From the NCBI GenBank assembly GCA_019423745.1, contig JAHZAV010000014.1, positions 1 to 61,516 on the forward strand: DNA of 61,516 nt, read 5' to 3'. Positions 25,708 to 33,410 of the stretch are shown piece by piece. The stretch's first letter is position 1, and each line of letters begins with the position of its first letter. The DNA is from Lachnospiraceae bacterium. GTDB lineage: Bacteria; Bacillota; Clostridia; Lachnospirales; Lachnospiraceae. The notes beneath the pieces were generated by a model. That model was not told the origin of the DNA, did not search any database, and saw nothing but the letters and a program-made list of their open reading frames with translations. The position numbers were made by a program, and so were the translations under genes.

Positions 25708-26588
25708 AGATCAAATACCTTTTTCTTTTTAGGAAAATACCGATGTCTCTGTTCCATGAGCACACTTAGCATTTCCGTCTTTTCTTTTGCCGCTGCTTCC
25801 TCAATAGCACTTTCCAGCGTATCTTGCGTCCAAAAACCTCTCTTCCCAAAAAAGCACAGCATATCCGCTTCTTCTCTGTCAATATAGATGGATGACGCCG
25901 CTGTCAAATGCTCTCTGACATATGCTTCATACTCCGCCATGGCTCCTGCCGATAGCTTATAGGGATATCGAAGCCGCAGAGAAGCCATTTCTGCTGTCGT
26001 CTTTGTCGTCTCTTCTGCAACTGCTCTAGGGAACAGCTTATCATACTCGCTATAATTTAACTCCTTATCATAAAAGCATTGTCGGTAATCTCCCCCTGAT
26101 CCGTGATAATGGGTCTCTACAATTCTGGCCGGAGTATTTTCTACAGCTTCCTCATAATGTTCCGGAAAAATCAGCTTTGCTGTTTCTACCATCCCGCCTG
26201 CCCGATAATATTGCATCGTCACCGTAAGGGCATATCGTATCTCATCCGCAATAAATTTCAGCACGGACTTCTCTCCTTGATGAAAACGCACTTCAATCTG
26301 TCGGATTCCACACCCTGTAAAAGCCCCTGCCCCCACATCGATCAAAGAATCAGAAAAGGACAGATTTTTTAACTGAAAGCAACGATAAAACACATAATTT
26401 CCGATTTGTTCCATATGACGTGGCAATATAACCGAAGTAATTTTTGTCCCAGAAAACGCATAGGGAGCGGCCCAGCGGACCAGCTCCCCTTCTATCTGTT
26501 CCGGAATTGTGACCTGCCCGCTGCAGACAGAACACTTTTCTAACCGCATCCCGCCCTTTTGCCTTGCGTATTTCACTCCGTTAATCAT
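25704..26588 (-). CDS. Cytosolic BspA-type leucine-rich repeat protein
   Basis: A 294-residue protein without a signal peptide. A short cysteine pair near the start (CSVCSG) is followed by LRR_5-type repeats (ITSVILPRHMEQIGNYVF, LKNLSFSDSLIDVGAGAF, GCGIRQIEVRF; residues ~45-125). The rest is unrecognised. It lies between the DUF3783 gene, which it overlaps by 8 bases, and the VWA gene, so it is likely part of the MoxR-VWA complex, perhaps as an adaptor. The ATG at 26588 is chosen from GAGGAAG spacing; 26549 is an alternative. Confidence 0.7.
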   Translation of the reverse strand: MINGVKYARQKGGMRLEKCSVCSGQVTIPEQIEGELVRWAAPYAFSGTKITSVILPRHMEQIGNYVFYRCFQLKNLSFSDSLIDVGAGAFTGCGIRQIEVRFHQGEKSVLKFIADEIRYALTVTMQYYRAGGMVETAKLIFPEHYEEAVENTPARIVETHYHGSGGDYRQCFYDKELNYSEYDKLFPRAVAEETTKTTAEMASLRLRYPYKLSAGAMAEYEAYVREHLTAASSIYIDREEADMLCFFGKRGFWTQDTLESAIEEAAAKEKTEMLSVLMEQRHRYFPKKKKVFDL

Positions 26589-27009
26589 TCCTGTTTTCTT
26601 CCTCTTTTCTGCCAGCTTTTTGTGCCGCAATCATTTTCTGCATTTCTTCATGCTCTCTCACCAGTTCTTCGTGAAGTTCCAGCGTATTCCAATTTATATT
26701 AGTCGGTGTTAATGCCGCTTTTAAAGGTATATTAAGACCTTCTTTTTTCAGATAAGCAAGCATCTTGTTCATCTGAGAATCTGTCAGATGATTAATCACC
26801 AGCATTTCATCTTCAAATCCTTCTCCTTCATAAATCTCTTCGGTACGCTCGATACCTTCTACTCCCGCAAGTGCACCGATTTTCTGAAGATAGTCTGTTT
26901 TCTCTACTGTTTTAATTTTAATTCCCATAAGAACGAAGATAAATTTAACCTTATCTGTTCTCTCTTTATCTGTAAAATTATATAATAATACACTTCCTCT
27001 AACTGCCAT
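26581..27009 (-). CDS. DUF3783 family protein
   Basis: A 142-residue soluble protein: GSVLLYNFTDKERTDKV at the N-terminus, MLVINHLTDSQMNKMLAYL in the middle, and a helical charged tail ending in KAGRKEEE. It resembles DUF3783 proteins, whose function is not known. It starts the run DUF3783-LRR-VWA-MoxR. The ATG at 27009 follows GAAAGGAG; the longer frame would extend into the terminator of the gene before it. Confidence 0.7.
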   Translation of the reverse strand: MAVRGSVLLYNFTDKERTDKVKFIFVLMGIKIKTVEKTDYLQKIGALAGVEGIERTEEIYEGEGFEDEMLVINHLTDSQMNKMLAYLKKEGLNIPLKAALTPTNINWNTLELHEELVREHEEMQKMIAAQKAGRKEEENRND

Positions 27010-27040
27010 ATATTTCTCCTTTCTTGTGAAAATATAGGAA

Positions 27041-27062
27041 AGCGGCAGCATAAGCTGCCGCT
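27041..27062 (-). terminator. Terminator hairpin of the small DUF6092-like gene
   Basis: A perfect nine-base GC-rich stem (27041-27049 with 27054-27062) with a four-base loop. The minus-strand tail TTCCTATATTTT is only moderately T-rich. Confidence 0.65.
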
Positions 27063-27111
27063 AACAGTATAGCAGATATTTCGAATTTGTTCCACACAAG
27101 ATAGTATTTCA

Positions 27112-27378
27112 TCACATACATTCTACTAACAGTTCCGATACTTCCTTTAACATCTGCCAGAACTCTTCTTCCTGGGACAGGGCTTTCCCCTTGTCTTTAT
27201 CAATGCGCTCTGCCAGTTTTTTTATTCCCTCATTTTGGGGCTCTTTTTCCAGCATAATCCGACACAGCTTGGACGCTGCTTCCGTAAGCCGGATAGAACC
27301 ATAAATTCTTGGTTCTCCTGGAAGACCCTGGGCGCTCGTAATTAAATAAATCAAAAGTTCAAATTCTTTGTGATCCAT
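27112..27378 (-). CDS. Small hypothetical protein (DUF6092-like)
   Basis: An 88-residue acidic helical protein. YLITSAQGLPGEPRIYGSIR, followed by LTEAASKLCRIM, resembles DUF6092 proteins, of unknown function. An AAGGAGAG site precedes the ATG. The nitroreductase gene lies 34 bases upstream on the same strand, so the two may be co-transcribed. Confidence 0.6.
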   Translation of the reverse strand: MDHKEFELLIYLITSAQGLPGEPRIYGSIRLTEAASKLCRIMLEKEPQNEGIKKLAERIDKDKGKALSQEEEFWQMLKEVSELLVECM

Positions 27379-27412
27379 TCCTTTCTCTCCTTCTGTTCAC
27401 TCTGTTTCAATA

Positions 27413-27937
27413 TTACTCTTTTTCAAATGTATTAAAAAATGCAACTTCCTTCACCTGGGGTCTTTGCGGGCACCTGGGTTGTCCCTCAGGATATCCGATG
27501 GAAATAAGTAGTTCAATCCTGTATTCTTCCGGGATTTTTAAAATCTTCCGTATTGCTGCATCATTGTAAGATTTTATGGCGCAGGTGCCAAGACCATGCT
27601 CCAACGCGGCCAGCATTAAGTTTTCTGCCGCCATGGATGCATCCATCATACATCCATAGATCTTTGAATTCTCCCCGCCTTTGGTAAGTGCTTTTTCCAT
27701 ATCCGAGCAAATCACAAGAATAACCGGCGGCTTACCGGAAAGTCCGGGACTGAAAAAATCTACTTTATCTCTAAGAATATCATCTGTAACAAACAGGAAC
27801 TTCCATGCCTGCAGATTGCTGGCAGACGGAGCCATCTGAGCTGCTTGGGCCAGTTTAAGCAGCACCTCTTCTGGCACTTTCTTATCCTGAAAAGATCGAA
27901 TGCTGTGTCTTTGTTCAATTGCCTGCTGTATATCCAT
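27413..27937 (-). CDS. Nitroreductase family flavoprotein
   Basis: A 174-residue FMN-dependent nitroreductase-fold protein. Seen: IEQRHSIRSFQDKKVP (FMN-binding Arg pair), AAQMAPSASNLQAWKFLFV, AAENLMLAALEHGLGTC and ISIGYPEGQPR. It probably transfers electrons from NAD(P)H to a nitro or quinone-like acceptor; the natural substrate cannot be told. The C-terminus carries an unusual PRCPQRPQ stretch. A GAGGTG site precedes the ATG. Confidence 0.88.
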   Translation of the reverse strand: MDIQQAIEQRHSIRSFQDKKVPEEVLLKLAQAAQMAPSASNLQAWKFLFVTDDILRDKVDFFSPGLSGKPPVILVICSDMEKALTKGGENSKIYGCMMDASMAAENLMLAALEHGLGTCAIKSYNDAAIRKILKIPEEYRIELLISIGYPEGQPRCPQRPQVKEVAFFNTFEKE

Positions 27938-28070
27938 GTTCTTTCACCTCATCTGCCGCCGAAAGTATTTACTTTTCCTGGCGGATTCGTTAAAATGTTT
28001 TCTGTTGCAAATTGTAAAACCGAAGCTCTTTTCATCAAAAGACTATATCGGTATACAAAGGAGGACTACT

Positions 28071-28820
28071 ATGTTTGGACTTGGAACCATTATTAATACT
28101 TTAGCCGTCATTGCTGGCGGAACCCTGGGACTTTTCTTAAAAAAAGGCCTGCGGGAAAATGTACAGGATATTCTCATGAAAGGAAGCGGTATTGCTATCG
28201 TTTTTATCGGTATTTCAGGCACGCTTTCCTATATGCTTACCATAGAAAACGGAACCATTTCAACTCGAGGAACTATGCTTCTTATCTTTTCTCTGACACT
28301 TGGTTCTCTTATCGGAGAACTTCTTAATGTCGAAGGAAAAATTGAGCATTTCGGTTTATGGCTCAGAGATTTTTTTCATTCTCGTAATGGTTCTTCCTTT
28401 GTGGACGGCTTTGTAAACACATCCCTGATTATCTGTATCGGCGCCATGGCAATTGTCGGTTCCATTGAGGATGGTATCCACCATGATATTTCCATGCTTA
28501 CTGCAAAAGCAATCCTTGACTTTGTGATTGTTCTGGTGAATGCTTCCATTTACGGCGGAGGAACTCTCTGTTCGGCTATTCCCATCTTCCTATATCAGGG
28601 AAGCATTACTGCCATTGCAGCCATGGCTGGATCCTTTGCAAGTGAAGTACTGATTAGTCAGCTTTCTTTTGTCGGTTCTGCCCTCATTTTCTGCATAGGG
28701 ATTAATACCACATTTGGAAAGCTCTTGAAAGTAGGAAATATGCTTCCTGCTCTGTTCTTTCCAATCCTCACTTTGATCCTGGGACACTTTTTTCCGGCTG
28801 TTGCCGCTTTCTTCTCCTAA
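28071..28820 (+). CDS. DUF554 membrane protein
   Basis: A 249-residue protein with about seven membrane segments: GTIINTLAVIAGGTLGLFLKK at the start, MLLIFSLTLGSLIGELLN, ICIGAMAIVGSIEDG and INTTFGKLLKVGNMLPAL. The DUF554 family is widespread in Firmicutes and has been suggested to be a transporter, without proof. The ATG at 28071 follows AAAGGAGG. It is alone on the plus strand between minus-strand genes. Confidence 0.87.
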   Translation: MFGLGTIINTLAVIAGGTLGLFLKKGLRENVQDILMKGSGIAIVFIGISGTLSYMLTIENGTISTRGTMLLIFSLTLGSLIGELLNVEGKIEHFGLWLRDFFHSRNGSSFVDGFVNTSLIICIGAMAIVGSIEDGIHHDISMLTAKAILDFVIVLVNASIYGGGTLCSAIPIFLYQGSITAIAAMAGSFASEVLISQLSFVGSALIFCIGINTTFGKLLKVGNMLPALFFPILTLILGHFFPAVAAFFS

Positions 28821-28849
28821 TAGCATCCTCATCTCAAATCAGTACCGAT

Positions 28850-29509
28850 TTATTTTCGGATGCTCTCATAATAGGCAAAAAGCCCTTCTGCCAGCACTGG
28901 ATCAATGACCGGAAGCCCTGTTGCTTCCTCCAGCTCTTTTGCCACACCAATCGTGGCAAGTCCAGTACATGCAAGAGCAATCACCTCTGCTCCTTTTTCT
29001 TTTAATTTTCTTCCGGAAGCAAGGACCTCTTTTCTTCCTTCTTCCGTCATCAGATCTAATGTACTGTCCACCCCTTCCGGCTTTTCAAGAATCATTTTCC
29101 CCTCAAGAAGACGCGCATATGCATCCGGGGCATAATCTGTAATTCCCAAAACTCCAATTTTTGATCCGTACCGCTGCGCAAGAGCCACCGCTGTCTCTCC
29201 TCCCCCGGTTACCGGAAGTCCCGGCAGCGCTTCTCTTATCTGGCGTACACCCGGATCATCCGCGCAACTGACTATAATCATATCTACATCCTGAAAAGAT
29301 TTTGCTGTATCTACAATTTTGGGAACTGCCATCTCACAAAGTTCGGGACTATGAATACCTTCGGGCTGGTCCGGAATACACTTTGTTTCCACTTCAAGAG
29401 TGGGGAATTTTTCCATAATCTGTTTTTGATGGGAATATAATACTTCCGGATCATCACAAGTCAGAACCCGGATAAGCCCAACTTTAAACTTTTTTTTCTG
29501 TTCACTCAT
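28850..29509 (-). CDS. Aspartate/glutamate/hydantoin racemase-fold protein
   Basis: A 219-residue protein of the Asp/Glu racemase superfamily. The two catalytic cysteines appear as SCADDPGVRQ and ACTGLATIG, each in the normal position of one domain. KIGVLGITDY and a hydantoin-racemase-like flow support the family. It is the last gene of the OPT/DUF917 cluster. A terminator-like hairpin precedes it, so it may be partly separate from the operon. The ATG at 29509 has an AAAGGAGG site. Confidence 0.82.
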   Translation of the reverse strand: MSEQKKKFKVGLIRVLTCDDPEVLYSHQKQIMEKFPTLEVETKCIPDQPEGIHSPELCEMAVPKIVDTAKSFQDVDMIIVSCADDPGVRQIREALPGLPVTGGGETAVALAQRYGSKIGVLGITDYAPDAYARLLEGKMILEKPEGVDSTLDLMTEEGRKEVLASGRKLKEKGAEVIALACTGLATIGVAKELEEATGLPVIDPVLAEGLFAYYESIRK

Positions 29510-29559
29510 TTTATTTCCTCCTTTGTCATTTTTATAATATATGGAGCTTTTATAAGAAC

Positions 29560-29585
29560 AAAGAGCTCCGCAAGCGGAACTCTTT
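29560..29585 (-). terminator. Terminator or attenuating hairpin inside the OPT/DUF917 cluster
   Basis: A 12-bp stem with one G-U type pair follows the M29 gene by about 10 bases. The minus-strand tail CTTTGTTCTTAT is a weak T tract, so read-through into the racemase gene is likely. Confidence 0.6.
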
Positions 29586-29593
29586 CTTCTCAT

Positions 29594-30538
29594 TTATACC
29601 TGAAATACTCCTTCTTTGATGACAAGCGTATCATCAAGATAAAGTGTAGGTTTTAAAATAATACCGTCCATGTGACACTCTGCCTTGTTCACCCCGCCAA
29701 AAGATGTGTTTGTTCCAAATGCAATATGTACTGTTCCATACACCTTCTCATCTTCCAGAATAATTCCATTCAGAACCGCTGCTTCATTTGTACCGATTCC
29801 CAGTTCACACAGGGTACCGTTCTCTTCATTTTTCAACAGGATATCCAGATTTTCACTTTTTTCTCCTGTTACCTGACGAAGTTTTCCGCCGCTGATTTTC
29901 ATATGAAGGGGACTTTCCAACTTACCAATACCCACCATAGAACCATCTATGATCATCTCACCTTCCGATCCATCTTCTAAAGGTGCAATGTAGGCTTCTC
30001 CCGAAGGAAGATTTCCACATTTTCCGGTTTCTTTATATACTCCTGGACTTGGCACGCCGTCTCTTCCCTTCAGACTGATATTTAATACCATACCATCTTT
30101 TTCAATTTTTGCATTGTCTGCTCTGGTCAGCATATCTGTGATTTTTGCTGTCAGTTTCTCCACTTCACTGTAATCCGCTGTCATAGCGCCTTGGCTGAAC
30201 ATTTCTTTTGTAATACCAGGCATAGTTGCAACTCGAGTCCCTGCTGCGGCTGCCTCAATTCTTGCACTGGTATGAGTCAGAGATTTTGCTGTCGGAGCGA
30301 TTACAACATCGGCCATTTTCATTGCTTCCGCTACTGCTTTGGGCGGTTCTTGTCCACTGACTTCTCTTTCTTTCATAACAAGCAGCATTCCTTCACAGCC
30401 AAGATGGCAGGCAGCTTCATATATTGCCTCCCCTATTTCCTTTCTTGTATCATCTGTGATGACAAGTACAGATTCTTCTTTCTTCACTCCCAGACAGGAA
30501 ACTAGCACCTGTTCTGCAATTTTTACTAAGTCTTTCAT
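29594..30538 (-). CDS. M29-like aminopeptidase
   Basis: A 314-residue protein resembling the M29 (thermophilic metalloprotease / AmpS) family. Seen: the N-terminal nucleotide-fold-like half (ESVLVITDDTRKEIG, VVIAPTAKSLTHT) and the metal-site half with LPSGEAYIAPLEDGSEGEMI, CELGIGTNEAAV, and HIAFGTNTSFGG followed by ECHMDGII. It is shorter than classic M29 enzymes (~410). In this cluster it probably removes an N-terminal residue or hydrolyses a small amide, together with DUF917 and DUF1177. An AGAGGA site precedes the ATG. Confidence 0.82.
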   Translation of the reverse strand: MKDLVKIAEQVLVSCLGVKKEESVLVITDDTRKEIGEAIYEAACHLGCEGMLLVMKEREVSGQEPPKAVAEAMKMADVVIAPTAKSLTHTSARIEAAAAGTRVATMPGITKEMFSQGAMTADYSEVEKLTAKITDMLTRADNAKIEKDGMVLNISLKGRDGVPSPGVYKETGKCGNLPSGEAYIAPLEDGSEGEMIIDGSMVGIGKLESPLHMKISGGKLRQVTGEKSENLDILLKNEENGTLCELGIGTNEAAVLNGIILEDEKVYGTVHIAFGTNTSFGGVNKAECHMDGIILKPTLYLDDTLVIKEGVFQV

Positions 30539-30545
30539 CTTATGT

Positions 30546-31232
30546 CTATCCTCTCTTCTTCAAATCCGTCAACTCTGAAACAACACGAGCAAGAAGCGTT
30601 CTTGGAAGAACAACCATTTTTCCGGTTTTCTCCTCAAACATCCGTTTCATCTCCTGCGTATATCCAATACAATCCAGAACGATCAGATCAGCATCCATAT
30701 CTTTTACCTGTTCCGCTGCCTTCTCCAGATCCTCCCATGCTCCATAGGGAGAAGCCGCAATAGATGTCACCTTATTTACATACTGACTCCATTTTCCTTC
30801 TGTCTGTGCAAGCTGCAGTGGTGACGGAGTCATGCAGATAATGTTGGACTTTTTTGTCATCAAAGGCACAATTCGGTCCAATATATCACAAGGATAAATC
30901 AACGGAATATTTTTAGACGTCAACGTTTCCGGAAATTTACCTGTACAGAAAAACATAATCAATTTACATCCGGCTGCTTCCATCTCATCAATAGCCTGTT
31001 GCAGCCTTGGCAAAATATAACGTTCTGCAAAAGTGACAGAGGTACCATCCGTCAGACGGGAGACAAGTACATAGTCTCCCTCTTCTGGGGTAAATGCTGC
31101 AATCTCCTCTCTTGTCAGTCCATCCAGACCGCCTGCCTGCAATAGTTCAGCCTGCCCCTCAAAAATGTCCATAATATCTGATGTTACGTCTACTCTAGGA
31201 GCCTGTCCTATGGTGATTGCACCAATTTTCAT
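30546..31232 (-). CDS. AroM family protein
   Basis: A 228-residue protein whose N-terminus IGAITIGQAPRVDVTSDI is the AroM signature. Further marks are IMFFCTGKFP and LIVLDCIGYTQEMK, which carry cysteines where Asp/Glu racemases have theirs. AroM has no proven role; E. coli aroM lies near aroL but is not a shikimate enzyme. Here it sits 14 bases after DUF1177 and just before the M29 gene. An AGAGGTG site precedes the ATG. Confidence 0.88.
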   Translation of the reverse strand: MKIGAITIGQAPRVDVTSDIMDIFEGQAELLQAGGLDGLTREEIAAFTPEEGDYVLVSRLTDGTSVTFAERYILPRLQQAIDEMEAAGCKLIMFFCTGKFPETLTSKNIPLIYPCDILDRIVPLMTKKSNIICMTPSPLQLAQTEGKWSQYVNKVTSIAASPYGAWEDLEKAAEQVKDMDADLIVLDCIGYTQEMKRMFEEKTGKMVVLPRTLLARVVSELTDLKKRG

Positions 31233-31246
31233 TTTTGATTCACCTC

Positions 31247-32185
31247 TTATTCTTTTCCTAATGTCTGTAAATGGTTCATGGTTCCATACAATTTTACAAT
31301 GCGGGCATATTCATCCTCATCATAAAATTTGCACTGTCCTCGTCCAAATGCCTTTGCTACCTCAAGCATAAAACGTGCTGCTTCTTCCACGTCTGCTGCA
31401 TGAGTTGCGCCTGTTGCACATCCTGGAACCATAACTTCTGTTGTAATGGCAACGCCTACAACCGGAGCCTTTGTTGCTGTACATGGCTGGAGTACACTGT
31501 TAATATGATGTACATCGTTTCCGTAAGGAGTAATATCCTGTGTTGCCAGCGGGAATACATACGGAAGCCTTCCTGTTGTAATCTGCATCAGATCCAACAG
31601 ATCTTCTGATGTTCTTAAAATATATCCTTCTTTTACAGTAGGAGAAATCGCAAATCCTCTTGTATTAATAACACGATTTCCTTTTGTCGTATCAACGGAA
31701 AGAATCGCATCCAGCTCATCTGATACTTCCTCTTTGTTTACCTGTGACATTTCTACAGGAGATCCCATAAACGGAACAGGATCGTGGGGCTGTGTCGGTG
31801 CATCCGGACAGATATGCGTAGAAATCAGCACGTCGCCTTCCAACATATCTCCTTTGTTCTGCATATCCAAAAGCTTAGCTGCAAGTGCCACTGCTGCCAG
31901 CGCCCCGTCACCATCTGATACAAAACCGATCCGCTCCGGACGTGCCCCGAGGCCTCCCAGTCTTCCCAGAAGTCCGATAGTTGGTGCTGTTCCTCCGTTT
32001 GTCTTTCCCTTAGATCCTGGAATTCGTACTTTAAGCATATCTGTAGAACCTTTAGGTCCCTTCAATTCATATACCTCAATATCTGCATCTTCTTTGATAT
32101 TTCTTAAATATTCTTCTACTTTCTTTCCAGTCACATTTGCATCATCCAATACATCGAATGCATCAATAATCTGTTTCATTAACAT
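31247..32185 (-). CDS. DUF1177 family protein
   Basis: A 312-residue soluble protein of the DUF1177 family: MKQIIDAFDVLDDANVTG at the N-terminus, GFVSDGDGALAAVALAAK, STHICPDAPTQPHDPVPFM and GATHAADVEEAARFM. The His/Asp-rich stretches suggest a metal-dependent hydrolase with an M20/M42-like layout (inference). The family is found next to DUF917 and OPT transporters in several phyla, as here. AAAGGAGAAG precedes the ATG. Confidence 0.85.
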   Translation of the reverse strand: MLMKQIIDAFDVLDDANVTGKKVEEYLRNIKEDADIEVYELKGPKGSTDMLKVRIPGSKGKTNGGTAPTIGLLGRLGGLGARPERIGFVSDGDGALAAVALAAKLLDMQNKGDMLEGDVLISTHICPDAPTQPHDPVPFMGSPVEMSQVNKEEVSDELDAILSVDTTKGNRVINTRGFAISPTVKEGYILRTSEDLLDLMQITTGRLPYVFPLATQDITPYGNDVHHINSVLQPCTATKAPVVGVAITTEVMVPGCATGATHAADVEEAARFMLEVAKAFGRGQCKFYDEDEYARIVKLYGTMNHLQTLGKE

Positions 32186-32241
32186 TGTTCTCTTCTCCTT
32201 TTCACTTTGATTCTTTTCTATTTACTAATGGAAGTCTGTAT

Positions 32242-33342
32242 CTACAGGTAACTTACCAAATCTTTTCCCACGACTTCTTCTGTCTGTTTCAACAGCTCAG
32301 CGTCAAACATAGTGGCTGACAGTTTCAGATTCTTCTTGTCTGTCCCGATCACATATACGTCCAGACCTTCTTCCATCATAGCTGTAGTCACAGGTTCGCC
32401 TGTCTTTGCATTGATGGTCATAATAAGATCCGGGAAGGTTGCAAGCCGTTTCCCATCTTTTTCTGCTGTCGCATACTCATTCCAAAAAGTCAGCTGACAG
32501 CCATCGACTTCTGCATATCCCACATCAAATCCTCCCGTTGTCTCTATGGAGAAATTAGACACCTCTCCTCTTGCAAGAACAGACCCTCCAAGAAATTCAC
32601 ATACATTTTTTACTGCTTCCTCCACAGAAGTTTCCAGTCCTTTTCGAAAAGCTTTTCCTGTTTCGATAGCAAACCTGACACCACCGACAGCACAGTTTTC
32701 TTTCGCATAAGCCGCTGTCACCGGATTTCTGGCAACTGCAACCAGCCCACCTGCCTCAATAGATGCAAGACGTACCAGTTTTGACGTATGCTCAATGCTT
32801 CCTTCGAAGAAACACTCCACATGATTTCCAGTCTCCGGATTTCCTCCTACGCATGCCTGAACTGTCTTATAATCTTTCTGTTTATGCAAGTTCATACTCC
32901 CCATAACTCCAGTAGGATGCGCACGACCATTACATGGTGCATCTACAAGAGGAAGTCCTGAAATAGCCGCCTGAAGCCATCCGTTAACAGACGCTTCTCC
33001 TCCCTGCTCATTGGTAATAATTCCACCCAATTTCAGATCCGTATTCTTCTTAATCATTTCAATCGTATAGGCAATATCCTTTGCCGTCATAAACTGATCC
33101 TTCGCATTTGGTGCCCCTACTAAGGAAGCTGTTAAAAGAACAGCATCATCATCGATATCATCAATAGAAACAAGACGAAGATCTGTATACTCTACTGCAA
33201 TTTTCGCATATTTTCTTCCCTTGACCGGGTCACCGCCACCTCCGCCGCCAAGGATTGTACCTCCTACAAGAACATCGTCCAGAACTTCTGCTGTAAGTTT
33301 AAATCCTTCTGTCTTTTTCACTTGAAAATCCCTTCTTTCCAT
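32242..33342 (-). CDS. DUF917 family protein (hydantoinase/thiohydantoin desulfurase-like)
   Basis: A 366-residue protein with the DUF917 hallmark glycine run (GTILGGGGGGDP, residues ~30-41), IITNEQGGEASVNGWL, DAPCNGRAHPTGVMGSM and a C-terminal GTDKKNLKLSATMF. The family is related to the hydantoinase/oxoprolinase group, and some members are named S-methyl-thiohydantoin desulfurases. It likely opens or desulfurises a ring derived from an amino acid. No good Shine-Dalgarno precedes the ATG at 33342; a GTG at 33321 follows AAGAAGG and may be the true start. Confidence 0.83.
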   Translation of the reverse strand: MERRDFQVKKTEGFKLTAEVLDDVLVGGTILGGGGGGDPVKGRKYAKIAVEYTDLRLVSIDDIDDDAVLLTASLVGAPNAKDQFMTAKDIAYTIEMIKKNTDLKLGGIITNEQGGEASVNGWLQAAISGLPLVDAPCNGRAHPTGVMGSMNLHKQKDYKTVQACVGGNPETGNHVECFFEGSIEHTSKLVRLASIEAGGLVAVARNPVTAAYAKENCAVGGVRFAIETGKAFRKGLETSVEEAVKNVCEFLGGSVLARGEVSNFSIETTGGFDVGYAEVDGCQLTFWNEYATAEKDGKRLATFPDLIMTINAKTGEPVTTAMMEEGLDVYVIGTDKKNLKLSATMFDAELLKQTEEVVGKDLVSYL

Positions 33343-33410
33343 TTATCTGTATCATACTACAAATGTCGGCATAAAGACGAATCTTTTAAGCCGACACTTG
33401 AATAGAACCG

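Noticed and set aside
28030..28060. Promoter TTTTCA-N17-TATACA before the DUF554 gene
   Set aside because: The -10 would touch the ribosome binding site, leaving no room for a transcript start.
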